A stretch of DNA of 64,000 nt from Flavobacteriales bacterium UBA6057 (GTDB lineage: Bacteria > Bacteroidota > Bacteroidia > Flavobacteriales_G > Salibacteraceae): positions 62,001 to 126,000 of the forward strand of contig DIYJ01000014.1 in the NCBI GenBank assembly GCA_002428995.1, written 5' to 3'. The position numbers were made by a program, and so were the translations under genes. Of the stretch, positions 43,404 through 55,700 are shown piece after piece (position 1 is the stretch's first letter; each line of letters opens with the position of its first letter). A model generated the notes under the pieces. That model was not told where the DNA came from, did no database searches, and saw only the letters and a list, made by a program, of their open reading frames with translations.

Positions 43404-46381
43404 TGCATGGGTATAATCAAAGTAACCTTGGTACCTGTGCCTGTTTTGGGGTCAAGAGGCTCTACACTCACAGAGGCTTCGAAACCTTGCTTCTTAAGAA
43501 GGTCAATCCTGCTTGCCACAATGCTCGAACCTACCGATGGGCCTTTTTTATTCGGGTCTATTCCTTTGCCATTGTCTGTGAGGATCACCCGAAGAGCCGC
43601 ATCATTTTCAAAGCTCAAGTTAACACGAATCTCTACTGCTTTGTCCCTGTAGGCGTGCTTAACAGAGTTTTCAATGATCGGCTGGATCAGCAGCGGAGTG
43701 ACACTTACAAGGTCCAACTCGTCTTCCAATTCCGGGTCCAACGTAATGACGTAAGAGAATCGTTCGGGGAAGCGCCCCGTCTCAATCTCGAGGTAGTTGC
43801 GAATGAAGTCCAGCTCGCGGCTGAGCGGGATGAATTCCAGACGAGAGTTCTCAAGGCCCATTCGCAGAAGCTTCGCCAGCTGAGAGGTGAATTGCTCGTA
43901 TTTATCCGTATTCCCAAGCAGAAGGTGTTTCTGAGCTGAGTTCAGCGCATTGTAGATGAAGTGTGGATTCATCTGCGACCGCAGCGCCTGCTGTTCTGCG
44001 CGCAGCTTTTCGATGATGAGCTGACTCTTCTGCTCTCGCCTTCGCAAGGACACGATATAGGTCAAGGTGAGCAGCGAGAGCGCCAAAGCGATGATCAATG
44101 ATCGAAACCACCACGTTTGCCAATAGGGCGTAGCAATGAACAATTCTACGCGTCTGGTCGGCCCCCAGATGCCCTTTTCCAGACTTGCTTCAAGCTCCAG
44201 AACGTATTCTCCGGGAGCAAGATTTGTGTATTGGATGGAGGGATAGCTCGGTAACGCCCAGTTGGTGTCGAAGCCCAGCAAGCGGCAGCGATACCTGGGC
44301 AGGCGAATGCGGTTGTTGATGGCATCAAAGCTCGCATCGATCAGGTTCTGATCATAGTCGAGTGAATGCTTCGAGGCGTCCTTAAGCTTGCTGTAGTTCG
44401 CCCTGATTTCCGTAAAGAAAGCCTCAGCAAACGGGCCATGCGGACGAAATTCATCCATCGGGGCGGAGAATATTCCATTAGTCGTGCCTATAAACATCCG
44501 TCCTCTCACAATGGCTAGCCTGAAGAGCTGGTAGCTGTAGTAAAAGACCAGATCATGCAGATAGAAATGATCGACCTCTACATCATCATCCGAACAGCGC
44601 AGCCTGTAGAAGCCTGGAAACCCTGATTTTCCTGAGCGACCCCAAAACTCTCCTTCCCGGAGATGAAATTCAACGCATTCGTCAATCTTGAGAGGGCTGC
44701 CATCTGCCATGCGGAGCAGTTGGGCCTTTTCATCGCGGATCACAAAACAATCATGGTCTGAGCTGACCGCCATGGTAACGCCTTTCGAGGAACTAATCTG
44801 CGAAATACCGCTGCTCGATTTTTCGCCTTCTGCAAAGGAGATGGTCCGCCATTCAGAAGTTCGCGCGTTCCAGGTGTAAATGCTTCCATCAGTCGTTCCG
44901 ACCCAAAAAAGATCACCGTCATAGGCGGTATACTGAAACCCTCTCATCTCCTGAGGACGGTCTTCAATGGATAGGACCTTCCCCTTAGACCATCGCATCA
45001 CTTGCGTTCGAGAACAAATGATTAGCGAGTCTTTGCCAATCGCGTGCACTCCTATCAGTCGATCACCGATCCAATCAGGATGACGCAAAGAATGGACAGT
45101 CCACTGCTGCTTCTGCCACTTTCCAATGAAATGGAAGCTAGCGATCCAAACGGCATTATCCGAGCTATCCAGGCAAGCCTCAGAGACATGTGTTTCCATC
45201 TTTGCCCGGTCATAATCCTGCAAAAACTCGTTCGGAAATGCCACGTTCTGAGCAGTGTCAGCGATGATGGTGATGCCCACCGTATTGTTCACAAGCAGCA
45301 ACCTGTCGCCATCACTCTGCATGGTGTTTACCTGATTGCTCTTCAGCTGACCCAACGCTTTGGAGAAATGCTGGATTTCGGTGCTCGGCAGATAGTAAAA
45401 CACCTGTTGACTGGACTTGATCCATAGCCCTCCATTCTCATCCTCGGCAGTGACTGCCGAAGCCGTTTTTCCCAGCAAATGCTCAGTGCTGTCTAACCTT
45501 CCATCAATGCAACGATGAATGCCCTGATCCACGGTCCCAATCCAAAGAATACCGCGCGAATCTTCAAAAAGCTTAATCACATGATGGTCGAATTTTTTCT
45601 TCTGCAACACTTCATCATTCCGTCCTCTCAGGATGGTGCGTCCACCCGTTGACAAGGTCCAACGTCCATCCCCATGATCTACGAGACAAGATTCATAAGG
45701 ATCCTTGATGTCATACGTCTCCGCCAGCCACTTCAGTTCTCCTGTTTGTTCCAGGTAATAAACATTAAGCAGTGTGTCTCTAGGACCGCTATCTGTCTGG
45801 AAATGAAAAAGCTTACCATCTGCCAGCCGCATAATCACATACCCATAAACCTCAGCTGTTCCTGGAAACTTATGCTCCACCTCTCCTTTATTGGAAACCT
45901 TCACGTAACCATGTCGCTTGAGTCCCATATAGAGCGTGCTGTCGCGCATCATGTATACATCTGTGATGGGATACTGCCAGAAATCGCTCAGTCGATCTGA
46001 ATAGCGATAGGGCTGCAAGGTGTCACCTGCTAACCGACTCAAACCACCTTTTATGGCTCGTGTCCAAAGGCAGCCGGAAAAATCCCTGTACAAGGCCTCA
46101 AAAGATTCCAGTGTAGTGACCGTCTTTGAGTCGCGATTAGACACGCGCTGAACACCCATTGGACCTGCGGTATAAACAACACCCGAAGTATCGACATCAA
46201 TATCATAAACGGTCTGGTAGCGATCATGCTTGCTGAGAAGAAGCATCTCCGAATCCATGATCGCAGTACTTCCCGGCTGAGCATGCACACTGCTTAGAAC
46301 TACGGCTAGCAAAAGAGCAAGAATGCCGCTTAGAGGATAATTACGTCTGAGCACCTGCTCCCATTTCCTGGAATCGGACAT
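43400..46381 (-). CDS. Periplasmic-propeller sensor histidine kinase, LytS (His_kinase) type
   Basis: A 993-residue protein from ATG 46381; the frame extends 23 codons upstream, but MSDSRKWEQVLRRNYPLSGI followed by LALLLAVVLSSVHAQ makes a proper signal or anchor. A long beta-propeller of 'two-component regulator' blades follows (DSRGILWIGTVDQGIHR, DENGGLWIKSS). Then a Y_Y_Y-like Ig domain at about 690-765 (NRIRLPRYRCRLLGFDTNWA), a membrane helix near 775-795 (SLIIALALSLLTLTYIVSL), and a LytS-type kinase with its phospho-acceptor His in SQMNPHFIYNALNSAQKHLL and ATP-binding motifs IIENSVKHAYR and TDNGKGI. It senses an external ligand, often sugars in similar propeller proteins, and phosphorylates the adjacent LytTR regulator. 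Confidence 0.92.
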   Translation of the reverse strand: MSDSRKWEQVLRRNYPLSGILALLLAVVLSSVHAQPGSTAIMDSEMLLLSKHDRYQTVYDIDVDTSGVVYTAGPMGVQRVSNRDSKTVTTLESFEALYRDFSGCLWTRAIKGGLSRLAGDTLQPYRYSDRLSDFWQYPITDVYMMRDSTLYMGLKRHGYVKVSNKGEVEHKFPGTAEVYGYVIMRLADGKLFHFQTDSGPRDTLLNVYYLEQTGELKWLAETYDIKDPYESCLVDHGDGRWTLSTGGRTILRGRNDEVLQKKKFDHHVIKLFEDSRGILWIGTVDQGIHRCIDGRLDSTEHLLGKTASAVTAEDENGGLWIKSSQQVFYYLPSTEIQHFSKALGQLKSNQVNTMQSDGDRLLLVNNTVGITIIADTAQNVAFPNEFLQDYDRAKMETHVSEACLDSSDNAVWIASFHFIGKWQKQQWTVHSLRHPDWIGDRLIGVHAIGKDSLIICSRTQVMRWSKGKVLSIEDRPQEMRGFQYTAYDGDLFWVGTTDGSIYTWNARTSEWRTISFAEGEKSSSGISQISSSKGVTMAVSSDHDCFVIRDEKAQLLRMADGSPLKIDECVEFHLREGEFWGRSGKSGFPGFYRLRCSDDDVEVDHFYLHDLVFYYSYQLFRLAIVRGRMFIGTTNGIFSAPMDEFRPHGPFAEAFFTEIRANYSKLKDASKHSLDYDQNLIDASFDAINNRIRLPRYRCRLLGFDTNWALPSYPSIQYTNLAPGEYVLELEASLEKGIWGPTRRVELFIATPYWQTWWFRSLIIALALSLLTLTYIVSLRRREQKSQLIIEKLRAEQQALRSQMNPHFIYNALNSAQKHLLLGNTDKYEQFTSQLAKLLRMGLENSRLEFIPLSRELDFIRNYLEIETGRFPERFSYVITLDPELEDELDLVSVTPLLIQPIIENSVKHAYRDKAVEIRVNLSFENDAALRVILTDNGKGIDPNKKGPSVGSSIVASRIDLLKKQGFEASVSVEPLDPKTGTGTKVTLIIPMQ

Positions 46382-46796
46382 ACAAATTACAGACGAACAC
46401 TGCTGAACGTATCGCAAGGGCTTGGATAGAATAATAAGCACGTGCTGCATGAACCCAGAGACGCATTCCTGAAAGGGAAGAATGCTCTAAAGTGGGCATG
46501 AATAAAATGAAAAAAATGGTGCCTCACCAGTTTCATTTATCCAGTGGTAAAAGACTTAACCTTACTCACGTCAGAAAGTAAAACAAGCGTTCATTATCTT
46601 TCTGAAATGAAGTGGAAAGCAGCGCCCTGCGCTTCATCCGAACACGGGTAAGGAACCAAGAATTCCAACAACGATGGCGGAGGAGCAGATCAAATCAAAT
46701 TCACCTTTGTTGCTTAATTACAGAAGGTTATCAACAATCCAACTACTTTTGTGAATAACCTTTAACCCCTCCCTGAGGCTACCAAGACCCTACTGC
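46382..46796. other. Divergent intergenic region of 415 bases
   Basis: Lies between the sensor kinase (minus) and the giant gene (plus). On the plus side TACTTTTG at 46744-46751 matches the -7 consensus TAnnTTTG, 45 bases before the TTG start; no TTTG lies at the proper -33 spacing. No convincing promoter was found for the kinase, no RNA gene and no further reading frame. Confidence 0.4.
46744..46751 (+). promoter_or_regulatory. Possible -7 element for the giant surface-protein gene
   Basis: TACTTTTG fits TAnnTTTG. The nearest upstream TTTG is 34 bases away, too far for a standard promoter, so confidence is low. Confidence 0.3.
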
Positions 46797-49700
46797 TTGA
46801 ATTTGCTGCGCTTATCATACAAGGCTGAGAAGCTTTTATTGCTCGTGGCTTTTGTGTTGCTGTCGCATGTCAGCAAAAGTCAGGTATGGGGTTCTTCTTC
46901 AGGCGTTCCGGCAGGACTGGCGCAGCATACAGCAGTTGTTGGAGCCAATGGTTTGGTGTACGTTTTTGGAGGATGGGATGGGTCGACACTGTCAGACTCG
47001 CTCTACATTTTCAATCCATCCACAAACAGCTGGGCCACAGGAGCAAACTATCCTACCTCTTCCCGTGGACTGACAAGCGCCCTCGGATCAGACGGACTCA
47101 TCTACGGCTTCAGCGGGTTTGATGGTTCCGTTACCACAAGCTGCCATCGCTACGACCCAGGCGCAGACACCTGGACAGCCATTGCCAACATTCCATCCGG
47201 AGTTTGGCAAAGCGATGCCGTAGCCTACGGCAATAAGATCTACGTTTCAGGCGGTGAAGGTGCTACCGGTAGCCTTCAGATTTATGACATCCCTTCCAAC
47301 TCATGGTCTTCAGGTGCAAGCCTGCCCGGAAGCGGGACCCATCAACATGAGTCTGTAGCTTTTGGTGGCAACATCTACCTCGTGGCAGGAGCTGACGGAG
47401 GAAGTTACGGCTCCACGAAACTACCTGTATACATCTACGACACGGCTGCCAACAGCTGGTCTACAGGGGCCAGCATGGACACCGGTCGCTTCCAGCCCGG
47501 AGCCGTAGTGAATACAGCGGGTGAGATCTACGTTTTTGGTGGATCATCCAGCGGAATCAACGAAGGAGGAACCTATTATTCCTCTGTTGAGATCTACGAC
47601 ATTGCCAACGACACATGGTCAATTGGCACACCCATGCCAACGGCTGCCGGGGAAACACAGGCAGTGCTCGTAGATGGAGAAGTATATGTGATCGGAGGTT
47701 ACAACGGCTCTAACTACGCCACCACTGTGGCATCCTCTCCCATCGATCCGCAAAACGCGCTGGATTTTGATGGCACGGACGACCATGTCGAGATTCCGCA
47801 CAACTCGGCCCTGAATCTCAGTTCAGCCTGGTCCATGGAAGCATGGATACGGCCTGACACGAACAACAGTGCCTGGCAGGCCATCATTTCGAAGGGAGTG
47901 AGTCCAAGGGCAGCCAGTATCTGGCAATATCAAAACAAGCTTCAGGTTTGGTTTGACCCCATCGGCCTGGTGATAGAAAGCAGTGCCAGTCTTACCCTTG
48001 GAGAATGGGTGCACGTAGCTGCCACCTACAGCAGCAATACGCTAAGACTTTACATCAACGGCCAGCTCGATAGCTCAACCGTTACAGCCTCAAATCCGGA
48101 TGTAAACACCTCCAGTTCCATGTATTTTGGGCAACGGGGGGATAACAACCTCTTCTTCAACGGCCGGCTGGATGAGGTCCGCATCTGGAGCACAGAGCGC
48201 ACGGCTGCTGAAGTTCAGACCTTCTATCAATGCGAGGTTTCGTCCAGCTTCACAGACCTCATCGCTTACTACAGTTTCAACAACCCGGATGCCGGTTCGA
48301 ACGAAACGAACACCAACGACACCGTGCTGGCTGACACCAGTGGAAACGGGCACGATGGAGTGCTCAGGAATTTCGCCCTTGCTGATAGTTCTTCCAACTG
48401 GGTAGACCAGGCCGACAGTATCTCTGGAAACTGCGATCCCAATGCGGATGTAGATCCACCCGTTGTTTTGCCATTCAGCAGTGTCACGCTTCAGTTGGAT
48501 GGAACGGGATCTGCGACATTAACAACCGCGGCTGCGGATAGCGCCACCAACGATGCTGGAAGTGGCATCAATTCATTGTCGTTGTCGCAGACCATCTTTG
48601 GTTGTGGAGACATCGGCACGCAAACCGTCACACTCTACGCAGTAGACAATCTTGGCTACAGCGATTCCGCTACGTTCAATGTCGTGGTGGTTGATACAGG
48701 TACGATCAATGCTACGGCAGTAGTAGACTCCACCCTCGATTGTTTCGGTGATTCGGATGCACAGGTATCTGTCAGCGCCACAGGCGGAACGCCTACCTAC
48801 ACTTATCTCTGGAACACCACTGAGACGAATCAGGCTGAGACAGCTCTGGCGGCCGGAACATACTCAGTAACCGTAACGGATGCCAACGGTTGTACCGATT
48901 CCACCTCGATAACAGTCACAGAACCAAGTGCGCTGGCGTTAAGCATGAGTTCTACCCAGGTGATTTGTTACCAGGATGGTTCGGCTACTGCCAGCGTCTC
49001 GGGCGGGACGACCGGCTACACTTATCTATGGAGCAATGGAGCTACAAGCGCATTAAATTTTGGCATTGAAGCGGGAACTTATACAGTGACCATCGATGAT
49101 GCCAACAGCTGTGGAACGTTAACAGATTCTGTCACCGTTACAAACGGCTCCACTGTCCCCATCGTATCGATCACCAGCAATACCTCCACTTGCCCGGGTT
49201 TGACAACCGGATCACTCACCGCTACAGGCACCAGTGGATTCGGTACTCCTTACACCTTTGCCTGGAGCAACGCAACCAACGAGATTTCATCCAGCACATC
49301 CACCATCTCGGGTCTGGCAGCTGGAACTTACACCATCAGCCTGACGGATAATGCCGGCTGTGGTCCATTCCTGGCAAGCGCCACGGTGGCAACGGCTTCC
49401 AACCCGGTAGCATCCGCTTCAGAAACGACTGCCATTACCTGCAATGGCGCAATGGACGGTCAAGCCACTGCTTCTGCAACAAGCGGAACGACACCTTACA
49501 CGTATTCGTGGAACACAAGTGAAACCAACGCGCTCGAGACAAACCTGGATGCTGGCACCTACTCGGTGACCATCACAGATCAGAATGGTTGCACAGACTC
49601 CGCTTCCGTCACACTCAGCGAGCCAGCCGTGCTGATAGCTACTGCGATGGTAGATTCCAACGCCTCCTGCAATGGATTTGCTGACGGGGGCGCTACCGTA

Positions 49701-52700
49701 TCAGAAACGGGCGGCACTTCGGGATATGATTATATCTGGAGCAACGGTGACACCACGGCTGCCGTTTCAGGGCTGGCTGCGGGGCCGTACTCCGTGACGG
49801 TCACTGATGCCAATGGATGCACGGATTCTGCTTCGGTAACCATCACCGAACCGGATGTGCTTGTGGCCAGCATCAACCTTGACTCGAACGTTTCCTGTGT
49901 TGGGTTCTCGGATGGTGGTGCCACGGCCATGCAAACGGGCGGAACATCCACCTATTCCTACAGCTGGAGCAACAGCGTTGTTGCGGACCACATCACCGGA
50001 GTGGCGATCGGTACTTATTCCGTGACCATTACCGATGCCAATAGCTGTACCGATTCTGCATCTATCACCATTGTGGTAGGTGACAACACCTCACCTACAG
50101 CCGTGGCCGTTGACACAACCATCTACCTCGATGGGTCGGGAGCCGCCTCCGTGACTTCCGCAGAAATCGGATACGGCTCTTCGGATAACTGTAGCATCAA
50201 CTCGCTGAGTCTGGATGACTCTACTTTCAACTGCAGCGATACCGGTGCAAACACGGTGACACTCACGGTCATCGACAACAACGGGAACTCATCCAACACC
50301 ACAGCCACGGTGACGGTACTGGATACAACCTCGCCATCGGCTGTCGCGATCGATACTACCATTTACCTGGACGCCAGTGGTGAGGCTTCTTTGACCGCTG
50401 CGCAGATTGGTTACGGCTCTACTGACAACTGTTCGATTGCTTCGCTGAGCATCGGCCAGACGGCCTTCGATTGCACGAATGTCGGAACCGTCCCCGTCCT
50501 GCTCACTGTGCTTGATCCTTCCGGGAATCAGGACACGATGACCTCTACGGTAACCGTTTTGGACACGGTCAGTCCTGTTGCCATGGCAAACGACACAACC
50601 ATCTACCTGGATGGATCGGGAACCATTTCCGTGACAGCTGCCGAGATCGATGACGGGTCTTACGATTCCTGTGGCATCGCTTCGCTGAGCCTGGACTCAA
50701 CCACCTTTGATTGCAGCGAAACGGGAGTGAATGTGGTGACACTGACCGTTACTGACAACAACGGGAACGTCAACACGACCACAGCTAATGTGACCGTGGA
50801 GGACACCACTGCTCCCGGTGCAATGGCTGCAGATACCACCGTCTACGTGGATGGCTCGGGTAACATCTCTGTAACCGCAGCACAAATCGGTTATGCCAGT
50901 ACAGACAATTGTTCCATTGTTTCGCTCAGCCTCAACGACTCCAACTTCGATTGCTCTGATGCGGGATCGATTGTAAACGTGACCTTGACAGTAGTGGATG
51001 CTTCCGGGAATTCTTCCACGGATGTTTCAGCAATTACAGTCAATGATTCTACTTCACCATCAGCAGTAGCAGCGGACACCACGATCTACCTTGATGCCAA
51101 TGGTGACGTTTCCTTGACGGCCGCTCAGATTGGCTACGCCAGTTCTGACAACTGTTCTGTAGCATCTATGACGATAGGCCAAACCGACTTCGATTGCTCG
51201 GATGTTGGATCGGCTGTAAGCGTGCTATTGACGGTCACTGACCCTTCTGGAAATCAGGATACGGCTTCTGCTTCCGTAACGGTATTGGATACTGTTTCGC
51301 CCACGGTGACCACCAACGATACGACCATCTACCTCAACGGATCGGGAACCATTTCCGTAACGGCTGCCGAGATCAATGATGGGTCCTACGATTCTTGTGG
51401 GATCGCTTCGATGGTACTGGATTCCACCGACTTTAATTGCAGCGAAACAGGTGTAAACGTTGTGACGCTCACGGTCACAGACAACAACGGGAATGTCAGC
51501 ACTGGCACTGCAAACGTTACGGTCCTCGATACGACTGCGCCCGCTGCAATGGCGGTCGACACAACACTTTACCTGGACGGAACTGGTGCTGCTTCCGTAA
51601 CAGCTGCGCAGATTGGTTACGCCAGTTCTGACAACTGCGCCATCGTCTCACTCAGCCTCAACGACTCAACTTTCGATTGCTCCGATGCAGGATCGATTGT
51701 GAATGTGACCTTGACAGTTGTGGATGCTTCTGGGAATTCCGCAACGGATGTTTCAGCGGTAACAGTAAACGATTCTACTTCTCCGGCTGCCGCAGCAGCA
51801 GATACAACCATTTACCTGGACGCCAATGGTGACGCTTCCCTGACGGCCGCTCAGATTGGATACGCCAGCTCCGACAACTGTTCTGTAGTATCTATGACGA
51901 TCAGCCAAACTGACTTCGATTGTTCGGATGTTGGATCGGCTGTGAGTGTACTATTGACGGTCACTGACCCTTCAGGAAATCAGGATACGGCTTCTGCTTC
52001 CGTAACGGTATTGGATACTATTTCACCCACGGTGATCACCAACGATACGACCATCTATCTTAACGGATCGGGAACCATTTCCGTGACGGCTGCCGAGATC
52101 AATGATGGGTCCTACGATTCTTGCGGGATCGCTTCGATGGTATTGGACTCCACCGACTTCGATTGCAGTGAAACCGGGGTAAATGTTGTGACGCTCACGG
52201 TCACGGACAACAACGGGAATGTGAGCACAGGAACCGCGAACGTCACGGTCCTCGATACGACTGCGCCCGCTGCAATGGCGGCTGACACAACGCTTTACCT
52301 CGATGCCAATGGCGATGCTTCTGTGACGGCTGCACAGATTGGATATGCAAGTTCGGATAACTGCGCCATCGTCTCACTCAGCCTCAACGACTCCACTTTC
52401 GATTGCTCCGATGCGGGATCGATTGTGAATGTTACGCTAACAGTTGTAGATGCTTCTGGCAACTCATCTACAGATGTTTCAGCGGTAACAGTAAACGATT
52501 CTACTTCTCCGGCTGCCGTAGCTGCAGATACAACCATTTACCTTGACGCAAATGGTGAGGCTTCTTTGACAGCTGCACAGATTGGATATGCCAGCTCCGA
52601 CAACTGCTCCATCGTTTCACTCAGCCTCAACGATTCCACATTCGATTGTTCCGATGCAGGGTCTACGCTAAGTATCCTGCTGACGGTCGCTGACCCGTCC

Positions 52701-55700
52701 GGAAACCAGGACACCGCTTCAGCTTCAGTAACGGTATTAGACACTGTTTCTCCGACCGTCATTACCAACGACACGACCATCTATCTCGGTGGAAGTGGGA
52801 CGATTTCGGTAACTGCTGCTGAGATCAACAATGGCTCTTACGATTCCTGTGGCATCGCTTCGGTGGTGTTGGATTCTACTGACTTTGATTGCAGCGAGAC
52901 TGGTATAAACGTAGTGACGCTCACTGTTACGGATAACAACGGAAATGCGAGTACCGGCACAGCGAATGTTACCGTGCTGGACACGACTTCACCGGCAGCG
53001 GTGGCGGCAGATACAACGATCTACCTCGATGCCAATGGCGATGCTTCCGTGACTGCCGCGCAGATTGGCTACGGAAGCTCTGACAACTGCTCCATCGTTT
53101 CACTCAGCCTCAACGACTCCACTTTCGATTGCTCCGATGCGGGATCGATTGTGAATATTACGCTAACAGTTGTAGATGCTTCTGGGAATTCTTCCACGGA
53201 TGTATCAGCAGTAACAGTAAACGATTCTACTTCACCATCAGCAGTAGCAGCGGACACCACGATCTACCTGGACGCCAATGGTGACGCTTCCCTGACGGCT
53301 GCTCAGATTGGCTACGCCAGTTCTGATAACTGTTCCGTAGCATCCATGACGATCAGCCAGACCGACTTCGACTGCTCCAATGTTGGATCGGTTGTAAGCG
53401 TGCTATTGACGGTCACCGACCCTTCTGGAAATCAGGATACGGCTTCTGCTTCTGTGACGGTATTGGATACCGTTTCGCCCACAGTGATCACCAACGATAC
53501 AACGATCTACCTCAATGGATTGGGAAGCATTTCGGTAACGGCTTCCGAGATCAATGACGGGTCCTACGATTCTTGTGGCATCGCTTCGATGGTACTGGAT
53601 TCTACTGACTTCGATTGCAGCGAAACCGGGGTAAACGTGGTGACGCTTACGGTCACGGACAACAACGGGAATGTCAGCACGGGAACCGCCAACGTTACGG
53701 TCCTCGACACGACTTCGCCCGCTGCGATGGCAGCAGACACAACGCTTTACCTGGACGGAACTGGTGCTGCCTCCGTGACGGCCGCTCAACTTGGATACGC
53801 GAGTGATGACAACTGCTCCATCGTTTCACTCAGCCTCAACGACTCCAACTTCGATTGCTCTGATGCAGGATCGATTGTGAATGTGACCTTGACAGTAGTG
53901 GATGCTTCAGGGAATTCTTCCACGGATGTTTCAGCAATTACAGTCAATGATTCCACTGCACCATCAGCAGTAGCCGCAGACACAACCATTTATCTGGATG
54001 CCAACGGAGATGCTTCCCTGACGGCCGCTCAACTTGGATATGCGAGCTCCGATAACTGTTCCGTAGCATCCATGACGATCAGCCAGACCGACTTCGACTG
54101 CTCGGATGTTGGATCGGCTGTAAGTGTGCTGTTGACGGTCACCGATCCTTCGGGAAATCAGGATACGGCTTCTGCTTCCGTGGCGGTATTGGACACTGTA
54201 TCTCCAACGGTGATCACCAACGACACAACCATCTACCTCGGTGGAAGTGGGACGATTTCGGTAACTGCTGCTGAGATCAACAATGGCTCTTACGATTCCT
54301 GTGGCATCGCTTCGATGGTACTGGACTCAACAACTTTTGATTGCAGCGAAACCGGAGTAAACGTGGTGACGCTTACAGTCACAGACAACAACGGGAATAT
54401 CAGCACTGGCACTGCAAACATTACGGTCCTCGACACGACTGCGCCCGCTGCAATGGCGGTCGACACAACACTTTACCTGGACGGAACTGGTGCTGCCTCC
54501 GTGACGGCCGCGCAGATTGGATACGCGAGTGATGACAACTGCTCCATCGTTTCACTCAGCCTCAACGACTCCACCTTCGATTGCTCTGATGCAGGATCGA
54601 TTGTGAATGTGACCTTGACAGTAGTGGATGCTTCAGGGAATTCTTCCACGGATGTTTCTGCGATCACGGTCAGTGATTCTACATCGCCAGCAGCCGTGGC
54701 TGTAGACACAACGATCTACCTCGATGCCAACGGTGATGCTGCCTTGACGGCTGCGCAGATTGGCTACGCCAGCTCTGACAACTGCGCCATCGTATCGCTG
54801 AGTCTGGACGATTCAACCTTCAACTGCTCGGATGCCGGATCCACTGTGAATGTGATTCTGACGGTCGTTGACCCTTCAGGGAATCAGGACACAGCAGTGG
54901 CGGCCGTCACGGTTTTAGATACTGTTTCGCCTGTGGTGGTCACCAACGACACAACCATCTACCTCAACGGATCGGGCACCATCTCGGTGACCGCTGCTGA
55001 GATCAACAATGGCTCTTACGATTCCTGTGGCATTGCTTCTATGGTGCTGGACTCCACCAACTTCGATTGCAGCGAAACAGGAGTGAACGTTGTGACACTC
55101 ACAGTCACTGACAACAACGGGAATGTCAGCACGGGAACCGCCAATGTTACGGTCCTCGACACGACTTCGCCCGCTGCAATGGCGGCAGACACAACGATAT
55201 ACCTCGATGCCAATGGTGATGCTTCCGTGACGGCTGCGCAGATCGGATACGCGAGTGCTGACAACTGTTCCATTGTTTCCCTCAGTCTCAACGATTCCAT
55301 CTTTGATTGCCCTGATGCTGGGTCAACCGTAAATGTGACCTTGACAGTGGTGGATGCCTCCGGTAATTCTTCCACGGATGTTTCTGCAATCACCGTAAAT
55401 GATTCCACTGCACCATCAGCAGTAGCCGCAGACACAACCATTTATCTGGATGCTAACGGAGACGTTTCCCTGACGGCCGCTCAACTTGGATACGCGAGCT
55501 CCGATAACTGTTCCGTAGCATCCATGACGATCAGCCAAACTGACTTCGATTGCTCGGATGTGGGGTCGGCTGTAAGTGTGCTGTTGACGGTCACCGATCC
55601 TTCAGGAAATCAGGATACAGCCTCTGCTTCTGTGACGGTATTGAACACCGTTTCACCCACGGTGATCACCAACGACACGACCATCTACCTCAACGGATCG

